From positions 1 through 16,140 of the forward strand of contig CAWEHT010000050.1 in NCBI GenBank assembly GCA_963808455.1: DNA of 16,140 nt, read 5' to 3'. Positions 7,934 through 13,535 of the stretch are shown one piece after another; position 1 is the stretch's first letter, and every line of letters begins with the position of its first letter. A model generated the notes under the pieces. It saw only the letters and a list, made by a program, of their open reading frames with translations, did not search any database and was not told the DNA's origin. Source of the stretch: CAWEHT01 sp963808455. GTDB taxonomy: Bacteria; Chloroflexota; Anaerolineae; CG2-30-64-16. A program made the translations under genes and the position numbers.

Positions 7934-9209
7934 TTGATAGAGATTCCTCGTGTGCCGGCGGGGCCGCACCGCCGCTGGAACCCGCTCACCGGCGAATGGA
8001 CGCTGGTCTCGCCGCGGCGCGTGCAGCGCCCCTGGCAGGGCCAGGTCGAGCGCGTGCCCTCGGAAGAGCGCGCCCGCCTATGACCCGAACTGCTACCTGT
8101 GCCCCGGCAACGCCCGGGCGGGCGGGGCGCACAACCCGGACTACCAGGCCATCCACGTGTTCACCAACGACTTCGCCGCGCTTTTACCCGAGGCGGAAGG
8201 GAATAGGGAACAGGGAATAGGGAATAGCGACGAGGGACATGCAGGGCCGCGGGCGGCGATGGGGAGCTACAAGGAGGGAACCGGGGACGCCGAATCGCGA
8301 CCAGACGCTAACTCTGCTCCCTACTCCCTGCTCCCTACTCCCTATTCCCTTCCTCCTACTCCCTATTCCCTACCTCCGTCTCCCTATTCCCTACTCCCTA
8401 TTCCCTATTCCCTATTCCGCGCCGTGCCGGTGCCGGGCACCTGCCGGGTCATGTGCTTCTCGCCGCGCCACGACCTGTCGCTGCCGGAGATGCCGCTGGA
8501 GGGGATTCCGGCTGGTGATCGACGCCTGGGTGGCGCAGACCGCGGAGCTGGGGCGGAGCTACCGCTGGGTGCAGGCCTTCGAGAACAAGGGCACCATCAT
8601 GGGCTGCTCGAACCGCCATCCCCATGGGCAGATCTGGGCGCTGGACGCGCTGCCCAACGAGCCGGCCCGCGAGGACCGCCGGCAGCGGGCCTACGCCACT
8701 GCTGAAGGCCGGCCCCTGCTCCTGGACTACGCCGACGCGCGAGGCCGGGCTCGGCGAGCGCGTGGTGGTGAGCAACGACGACTGGCTCGCCGTGGTGCCG
8801 TTCTGGGCGGTCTGGCCGTACGAGGTGCTGCTGCTCCCGAGGCGTCACGTCCTGCGCCTGCCCGATCTGCTGGACACGGAGCGCGAGAGCCTGGCGAGCG
8901 CGCTGAAACGCCTGCTCACACGCTATGACAATCTGTTCGAGGTGGCGTTCCCCTATTCGATGGGCTGGCACGGCGCGCCCTTCGCGCCGGCGGATCGGGG
9001 AGGCGCCGCCAGAGGACGGGGCGCACTGGCAGCTGCACGCCCACTTCTATCCGCCCCTGCTGCGCTCGGCGACGGTGAAGAAGTTCATGGTGGGTTTCGA
9101 GATGCTGGCCGAGGCGCAGCGCGACATCACGCCGGAAAGCGCCGCCGAGCACCTGCGGGCGCAGTCGGAAGCTCACTACCGGGCGGCGCCGCCGCGCGGC
9201 GCGAGCTAG
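7934..9209 (+). pseudogene. galT: galactose-1-phosphate uridylyltransferase, four +1 frameshifts and an in-frame repeat insertion
   Basis: GalT exchanges UMP between UDP-glucose and galactose-1-phosphate in the Leloir pathway. The protein begins at TTG 7934 (LIEIPRVPAGPHRRWNPLTG). It carries the zinc-site CYLCPGN, HNPDYQAIHVFTNDFAALL, the catalytic CSNRHPHGQIWA and the C-terminal HWQLHAHFYPPLLRSATVKK, ending at 9209. Four single extra bases break it: near 8072 (CGCG), 8508 (TTCCGG for TTCGG), 8737 and 8996. Removing them gives 423 residues. Between FTNDFAALLPEAE and LFRAVPVPGTCRVMCFSP lie about 73 foreign residues encoded by a repeat; subtracting them leaves ~350, against 348 in E. coli. All motifs are intact and divergence is confined to the indels, so sequencing error is likelier than decay. 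If the indels are real, the gene is dead. Upstream is repeat DNA rather than an operon partner, so it probably has its own promoter. Confidence 0.87.
8199..8415. repeat. inverted heptamer (GGGAATA / TATTCCC) element inserted in frame in galT
   Basis: The left end is about four GGGAATA-type heptamers (GGGAATAGGGAACAGGGAAT). The right end, 8317-8415, is about thirteen units of CCCTATT, CCCTACT or CCCTCCT type, the last three being perfect CCCTATT. The ends are reverse complements over about 25 bp, with a ~95-bp unrelated centre. In the host frame it gives a Gly/Glu-rich stretch and then a Pro-Tyr-Ser-Leu repeat (LLPTPYSLPPTPYSLPP) without a stop. The host frame is the same on both sides, so the net insertion is a multiple of three. 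Short GGGAATA-type tandem repeats are known from other bacteria, usually between genes. Confidence 0.85.
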
Positions 9210-9223
9210 TGTGGCTGCAACAG

Positions 9224-9257
9224 ACATCCTCGGTAGCAACACATGTCATTCTGAGAC
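9224..9257 (+). repeat. fragment of the TGTCATTCTGAG-family repeat
   Basis: Just after the galT stop, CCTCGGTAGCAACACATGTC followed by ATTCTGAGAC matches the left end of the dispersed repeat seen at 14840-14874. Only ~34 bp is recognisable. It lies where the 3' part of the minus-strand antitoxin-like operon would be, and may have truncated it. Confidence 0.6.
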
Positions 9258-9335
9258 AGAGGCTTTCGTCCTCCGCGACGAGCGTCACCCCCAGGTCGAA
9301 AAGGACGCCCAGCGCTTCCTCGGCCTCGCCGGCCG

Positions 9336-9632
9336 TCAGCAGGCGATCTGCTCATCCCGCTCCTCGCGCAGCTCGTTCAAGTCTCGCGCGACATCGATCA
9401 CCAGCGGTCCACCGATGCCGGCCTCGATCCGTGCCGCGAGGGCATCGGCGCGCCTGAGCGCCTGCGTTCGCCGGGCGAAGGCCTCCTGGTCTGTCAGATG
9501 CGAGAGCCCCAGAGCGATCACCTCCCTGGTGACGGCAGCCACACTCCTCCGCTGCGCTTTGGCCAGATCTGTCAGCATCGTGTGCTGTTGGGGCTCGAGC
9601 AGCATCTGCACCCTGCGTAGAGTACCTGCCAT
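9336..9632 (-). CDS. ribbon-helix-helix antitoxin-like protein (CopG/VapB type)
   Basis: This is a 98-residue protein. The N-terminal RHH fold is suggested by TLRRVQMLLEPQQHTMLTDL followed by an AKAQRRSVAAVTREVIALGL helix-turn-helix-like pair; such proteins bind DNA as dimers and often repress their own toxin-antitoxin operon. The C-terminal half is charged and helical (ARRTQALRRADALAARIEAG, then VARDLNELREERDE), suited to partner binding. The ATG at 9632 was chosen over upstream starts because GGAGGT lies about 5 nt before it. The stop at 9336 may be premature: shifting frame near 9345 continues as LLTAGEAEEALGVLFDLGVT. No toxin gene follows; only ~125 bp separates it from the end of galT, which is convergent. 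It could be an orphan antitoxin or a stand-alone regulator. Confidence 0.65.
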   Translation of the reverse strand: MAGTLRRVQMLLEPQQHTMLTDLAKAQRRSVAAVTREVIALGLSHLTDQEAFARRTQALRRADALAARIEAGIGGPLVIDVARDLNELREERDEQIAC

Positions 9633-9658
9633 GCCGCACCTCCGGCTGCCATGGTGAC

Positions 9659-9679
9659 ACATACACATGTGTATGTCAA
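9659..9679 (-). promoter_or_regulatory. 18-bp perfect palindrome with TTGACA, probable autoregulatory operator
   Basis: ACATACACATGTGTATGT (9659-9676) is a perfect palindrome, and on the minus strand TTGACA (9679-9674) overlaps its edge. It is 27 bp upstream of the RHH protein's start codon. Symmetric sites at the promoter are typical for RHH repressors. The -10 hexamer at the right spacing (CACCAT) is weak. Confidence 0.6.
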
Positions 9680-9788
9680 GGGGGCCGGCAGTGAGTGCAG
9701 GGCGAAATCATGTTGCGGGGCCACGCCAGACCAGCACGCTCAGTTGCGTCCATCCGGCCCGCTTGCCACGCCCCCGCGGGCTAATTCG

Positions 9789-9873
9789 CACAGGATGGAC
9801 AGGATAGGCCGGATAGACAGGATGTTTTTTGGGCCTGACCTTGTCCATCCCGTCGAATCCTGTGCATCCTGTG
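9789..9873. repeat. ACAGGAT / ATCCTGT inverted dispersed repeat, copy 2
   Basis: The left arm is CACAGGATGGACAGGATAGG and the right arm is AATCCTGTGCATCCTGTG, with GATAGACAGGATG and a T-run (TTTTTT) between them. It is related to the copy at 5182-5268. It sits in the gap between the antitoxin-like gene (upstream side) and the end of the alcohol dehydrogenase gene. The rest of 9680-10011 shows no gene. Confidence 0.75.
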
Positions 9874-10011
9874 ATGGCCGCTGGTCCCAGCGGCGCGCGC
9901 TGCCCTCGTTGTGGTTGCCACACTGGAGGCCGGCTGCAACATGGAATGGCCTTGCAGTGAGTGCCAGCCCCCCTTCTCGCCGGTGACCCGGGCACTCCGG
10001 CTCTCGCCCGG

Positions 10012-11046
10012 TCAAAACTCGATCATCACCTTGATCGCTCTGCGCTCATTCATCGCCCGGTAGCCGTCGGGCACCCCGTCGAGGTCGATGACCTGATCGA
10101 ACACGCGGCCCGGCTCGATCTTGCCTTCGAGCACGTCAGGCAGCAGCTCCTCGATGTAGGCGCGCACCGGGGCCACGCCGCCCGAGATGGTGACGTTGCT
10201 GTAGAACGCCGGCCGCGCCTCCGGGATCGAGGGCTCCTGGGGGACGCCCACGCGGCCGACCGCGCCGCCCGGGCGCGCGATGCTCAAAGCCGTGAGCGTT
10301 GACTCCCCGAGGCCCACGCACTCGAGCACGCTGTGAGCGCCCAGGCCGCCGGTCAGCTCGCGCACGCGCTCGACCGCCTCGTCGCCTCTCTCGCTGACGA
10401 TGTCGGTCGCGCCGAACTCGCGCGCCAGGGCGATCCTGTCGGGATGGCGCCCAACAAGATGATCCGCTCGGCGCCGAGCCGGCGGGCGGCGATCACGCCG
10501 CACAGGCCAACCGCGCCGTCGCCGACGACTGCCGCCGTCTTGCCGGGGCCGACCCTGGCGGCGAGCGCCGCGTGGTGGCCGGTCCCCATCACGTCGGAGA
10601 GCGTGAGCAGCGACGGCATCAGCGCCTTGTCGGCGCCGGCCGGCAGTACGACGAGCGTCCCATCCGCCTGCGGGACACGCACCGCCTCGCCCTGGCCTCC
10701 GTCGAGCCTCGTGCCGCCCCAAAATCCGCCATGGAGGCACGAGGTGTGCAATCCCGCCCGGCAGAACTCGCAGGTGCCGTCGGACCAGGCGAAGGGGGCG
10801 ACGACCAGGTCGCCCGGCTTGACCGTACGGACATCCGAGCCGGCAGCCTCGACGACGCCGATGAACTCGTGTCCCATGCGACTCCCGGTCTCGCTCTGGG
10901 CCATCTTCTTGTACGGCCAGAGATCGCTGCCGCAGATGCAGGCACGGGTGATGGTGACGAGGGCATCGGTCGGCTCGATCAGACGGGCGTCGGGGACGGT
11001 CTCGACGCGAACGTCGCCGGCACCATACATGAGGGTTGCGCGGCAT
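10012..11046 (-). CDS. zinc-dependent alcohol dehydrogenase family protein, two frameshifts
   Basis: This is a medium-chain dehydrogenase that oxidises alcohols or reduces aldehydes/ketones with NAD(P). It shows TRACICGSDLWPYK (catalytic-zinc Cys), MGHEFIGVVEAAG, the structural-zinc-like GTCEFCRAGLHTSCLHGGFW (three of the usual four Cys), and the Rossmann motif VVGDGAVGLCG. The C-terminal part holds REFGATDIVSERGDEAVERV, SVLECVG and the end IKVMIEF. The start ATG (11046-11044) is followed by one extra C, after which RATLMYGAGDVRVE begins. A second break near 10447-10452 (one base missing) separates GAERIILLG from PDRIALAREFGA. Both corrected, it has 344 residues, usual for the family. A later in-frame ATG at 11030 would lack four residues. 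It is divergent from the AraC-type regulator, which probably controls it. The substrate is unknown. Confidence 0.87.
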   Translation of the reverse strand: MPRNPHVWCRRRSRRDRPRRPSDRADRCPRHHHPCLHLRQRSLAVQEDGPERDRESHGTRVHRRRRGCRLGCPYGQAGRPGRRPLRLVRRHLRVLPGGIAHLVPPWRILGRHEARRRPGRGGACPAGGWDARRTAGRRRQGADAVAAHALRRDGDRPPRGARRQGRPRQDGGSRRRRRGWPVRRDRRPPARRRADHLVGRHPDRIALAREFGATDIVSERGDEAVERVRELTGGLGAHSVLECVGLGESTLTALSIARPGGAVGRVGVPQEPSIPEARPAFYSNVTISGGVAPVRAYIEELLPDVLEGKIEPGRVFDQVIDLDGVPDGYRAMNERRAIKVMIEF

Positions 11047-11344
11047 GTTCAAGCTACCTTTCGTTGGTTGGGGAGCGCGATCCATCGAGGATCAAGCGCC
11101 GTTCTCTTTAGCGGCGAACCATGCGCTCCAGGTTTTCGGTGTAGCGGGCCCCTTGCACCGTGATCTGCGAGGAGGCCCTATCGATCTCGCAGAGATCGCA
11201 TCTTTCTGAATCCTGTCTGTGAGCTAAGGGTCCCGGTAATTATAGACGCACTGGAGCTGTAGGTGGTAGAATAATCACCGAAAATGATTGGCTGATCCTG
11301 CAAATTTCCCGTCAAGGCGGTGGATGACGAGGGCTGAGGTGCTC
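11047..11344. promoter_or_regulatory. divergent control region between the alcohol dehydrogenase and AraC-type genes
   Basis: About 300 bp separates the two start codons. On the minus strand a perfect TATAAT (11244-11239) could be the -10 for the dehydrogenase, leaving a ~190-nt leader; no good -35 is present. An 8-bp perfect inverted repeat, TCTGCGAG (11164-11171) and CTCGCAGA (11186-11193), lies in that leader and could be a regulator site or an RNA hairpin. On the plus strand TAGAAT at 11268-11273 is a weak -10 candidate for the regulator. All assignments are by eye. Confidence 0.35.
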
Positions 11345-12285
11345 ATGGACGCGATGGACCAGCAGGCACGACGCGAGGCAGAGAGGATGCAGGCCAACTG
11401 CGAGGAGCTGGTCGAACGGATTCGCGGGCCATCCCCAAAGATGGCACCGCCCGGCCGCTGGATGGGCTTCACCTGGCCCGCGTTTCCACGCCTCTGGAGA
11501 AGGTCCCCGGCGTGGTCGAGCCATCGTTGTGCGTGATCGCGCAGGGCAGCAAGGAAGTCCTTCTCGGCGAGCGTCTCTACCGGTACGATCCCTCGCATTA
11601 TCTGCTCGCCACCGTCGAGCTGCCGCGCGTGAGCCAGGTCCTGGAAGCATCGAAGGACCGGCCCTACCTCAGCCTCCGCCTGGAGCTCGCCCCCGCCCTC
11701 GTCAGCTCGGTCATGGTCGAGGCCGGCCACGCTTCGCTTGCAGGCCATGCCGATGTGAGCGCCATCGATGTCAGCCTGCTGGACGTCAACCTGCAGGACG
11801 CCGTCGTGCGGCTGGCCAGGCTGCTGGATTCGCCTGCCGAAGCGCCGGTGCTCATGCCGCTGCTGACGCGGGAGATCATCTACCGGCTCCTGATGGGTGA
11901 CCAGGGCGGCCGGCTCCGGCATGTGGCGACGCTGGGGGGCTACACCCCTCACATCGCGAGGGCCGTCGAGCGGCTCCGCCAGGACTTCGACCAGCCCCTG
12001 CGCATCGAGAATATCGCGCGAGAGCTGGGCATGAGCGTCTCGGGTTTCCACCACCATTTCAAGGCCGTCACCACGATGAGCCCCCTGCAATTTCAAAAGC
12101 AGCTGCGGCTGCAGGAGGCTCGCCGGCTCATGCTGGGGGACGGCCTGGACGCGGCGAGTGCGGCCTACCGCGTGGGGTACAACGATGCCTCACACTTCAG
12201 CCGGGAGTACAAGAGCCTTTTCGGCGTCCCGCCGATGCGCGACGTCCAGCGGCTCCGCGAGGCCGCCGGGGCAAGCGCCGCGTAA
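11345..12285 (+). CDS. AraC-family transcriptional regulator (AraC_N + HTH_18), one frameshift
   Basis: The N-terminal cupin-like AraC_N domain is shown by QANCEELVERI, DGTARPLDGLHLARVSTPLE, VEPSLCVIAQGSKEVLLGER, YDPSHYLLATVELPRVSQV and LLTREIIYRLLMGDQG. Two HTH motifs follow (LRIENIARELGMSVSGFHHH and AASAAYRVGYNDASHFSREY). One base is missing near 11420-11427, where ATTCGCGGGCC replaces an expected ATTGCGCGGGCC-like run; restoring it joins the frames at IARAIPKDG and gives 313 residues, normal for this subfamily. The start at 11345 fits the usual MDAMDQQ-type beginning; ATG 11324 and TTG 11288 are longer options. Members of this subfamily often lie beside the oxidoreductase gene they activate, matching the divergent dehydrogenase. 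Confidence 0.88.
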
Positions 12286-12295
12286 CATCGCGACG

Positions 12296-12362
12296 CCGGG
12301 GATGCGCGCCCCGGATGCGGTTCAAACCGCATCCTGATACACGAGGCCTGATAAATCAGGCC
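12296..12362. repeat. three consecutive hairpins after the AraC-type gene
   Basis: Starting 11 bp after the stop codon there are three palindromes in a row. CCGGGG pairs with CCCCGG (12296-12301 / 12309-12314). GGATGCGGTT-CA-AACCGCATCC spans 12313-12334, perfect apart from the 2-nt loop. GGCCTGAT-AA-ATCAGGCC spans 12345-12362. There is no T-tract, so they are not classic terminators, though they could stop or stabilise the 3' end of the message. Similar palindromes are common as dispersed repeats in related genomes. Confidence 0.7.
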
Positions 12363-12397
12363 GGGCGAGAAGCCGGAGTGCGATTATGCAAGCTAAG

Positions 12398-12600
12398 AAA
12401 TGACCTTAGCGTGTATCCTAAAACCGCCCATTGTCATTCTGAGCGAACTGGCGAGACAACCCGCGCCGCGGCGAGCCGCAGCGAAGAATCCGTCGTGACG
12501 CTCCCGGAACGGATTCTTCGGCCTGCCATGCCTGAGCCGCTAAGCACGGTCAGGGAGCCGGCCTCAGGATGACAGGCTGACGGTTTTCGGACAGACAATT
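12398..12600 (+). repeat. MITE-like element with terminal inverted repeats, simple copy
   Basis: The ends are imperfect inverted repeats of about 27 bp. The left is CCTAAAACCG...TGTCATTCTGAG (12417-12443) and the right is CTCAGGATGACA...CGGTTTTCGG (12563-12589). An inner perfect 12-bp pair, CGAAGAATCCGT (12482-12493) and ACGGATTCTTCG (12509-12520), flanks a 15-bp loop. It has no coding content. A second copy begins 203 bp later, at 12601, with the same first ~45 bp. It belongs to the same broad family as the repeats at 3876, 7569 and 14826. Confidence 0.8.
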
Positions 12601-13228
12601 AAATGAACTCAGCGTGTATCCTAAAACCGCCCATTGTCATTCTGGGTCCCCCATGCCGCCACGCTGGCACATGGGCGGCCAAGAAACCCGCCAATGTCAC
12701 CCTGAGGCCGGGTCCCGTGACGCACTTGACGAGCAGGGTCGCCCAGGCCGAAGGGTCCGTCGCCGGGGAGCTTCTCGGAAGTCCCCCATGGCGCCGCGCT
12801 GGCACATGGGCGGCCAAGAAACCCGCCAATGTCACCCTGAGGCCGGGTCCCGTGACGCACTTGACGAGCAGGGTCGCCCAGGCCGAAGGGTCCGTCGCCG
12901 GGGAGCTTCTCGGAAGTCCCCCATGGCGCCGCGCTGGCACATGGGCGGCCAAGAAACCCGCCAATGTCACCCTGAGGCCGGGTCCCGTGACGCACTTGAC
13001 GAGCAGCGTCGCCCAGGCCGAAGGGTCCGTCGCCGGGGAGCTTCTTGGTAGCGGACTGGCGAGACAGCCCGCGCCGCGGCGAGCCGCAGGGACGAAGTCC
13101 CCGCAGGGGGCGAATCCGTCGTGACGCTCCCGGAACGGATCCTTCGGCCTGCCATGCTGTGCCGCCAAGCACGGTCAGGGAGCCGGCCTCAGGATGACAG
13201 GCTGACGGTTTTCGGACAGACAATTAGA
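12601..13228 (+). repeat. second copy of the MITE-like element, split by a tandem array
   Basis: The left part (12601-12645) repeats AGCGTGTATCCTAAAACCGC and CATTGTCATTCTG from the first copy. The right part (13051-13228) repeats ACTGGCGAGACA...CCGCGCCGCGGCGAGCCGCA and the segment ending CGGTTTTCGGACAGACAATT. Between them lie three 135-bp units. This copy also carries GACGAAGTCCCCGCAGGGGG between GCCGCAG and GAATCCGTC, which the first copy lacks. Confidence 0.8.
12646..13050 (+). repeat. 135-bp tandem repeat, three near-identical units
   Basis: The units start at 12646, 12781 and 12916 with GTCCCCCATG and differ at only a few bases, e.g. CCATGCCGCCACGCTGG in the first against CCATGGCGCCGCGCTGG, and TTCTTGG for TTCTCGG at the end of the third. 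Each contains CCGCCAATGTCACCCTGAGG and GAAGGGTCCGTCGCC, diverged versions of the surrounding element's end and inner motif, so the array seems to be an amplified variant of the same family. The period is a multiple of three, giving stop-free frames on both strands with a 45-residue repeat, but nothing suggests translation. Confidence 0.9.
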
Positions 13229-13535
13229 TGTTCCGTGCCCTCTGCCTGGCCCTGGCACGCCGGGGGCGGCGACGCTGCTGTAGCGACCGGTTGTTTCTCA
13301 CGGCGCCCGTGTACACGATCATTGGGGCCACCATGGCTCGCTCCGCCCGTGCGCCGGAGGCTGCGACAGGGGTGCGTGGCCGGGCGTTGGAGTAGCTGCA
13401 CGGGTCGATGCGCCGCCGATGCCATGGCGCCAGGCGCCGGTGAGCTGCGACGTGGCGCCGGTCAACGGTCCCGCGGGTCAGCGCGTGGGGAGGCGGGGCC
13501 ACGCAATCCGGCTCAGGCCGGGGAGGGGGTGTTCC
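13229..13535. other. leader region upstream of the kelch gene, no gene seen
   Basis: This ~300-bp region lies between the repeat block and the kelch start codon. I see no supported coding region, no recognisable riboswitch and no clear promoter hexamers. GGGGAGGGGG just before the ATG at 13536 serves as ribosome binding site. Confidence 0.4.

Noticed and set aside
7934..9209. Programmed ribosomal frameshifting in galT and neighbours
   Set aside because: There are four shifts in one gene and shifts in nearly every gene, with no common slippery sequence or stop-codon context. Sequencing indels are far simpler.
12315..12572. Small protein of 85 residues
   Set aside because: It reads through the hairpins and the MITE-like element and has no protein signature.
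12646..13050. CRISPR array
   Set aside because: Units are 135 bp and contiguous, with no short repeats separated by unique spacers, and no cas genes are nearby.
12603..13124. A protein with three 45-residue repeats
   Set aside because: The open frame follows from a 135-bp repeat period. Similar open frames exist on the opposite strand, there is no ribosome binding site or family match, and the DNA is a variant of a non-coding dispersed repeat.
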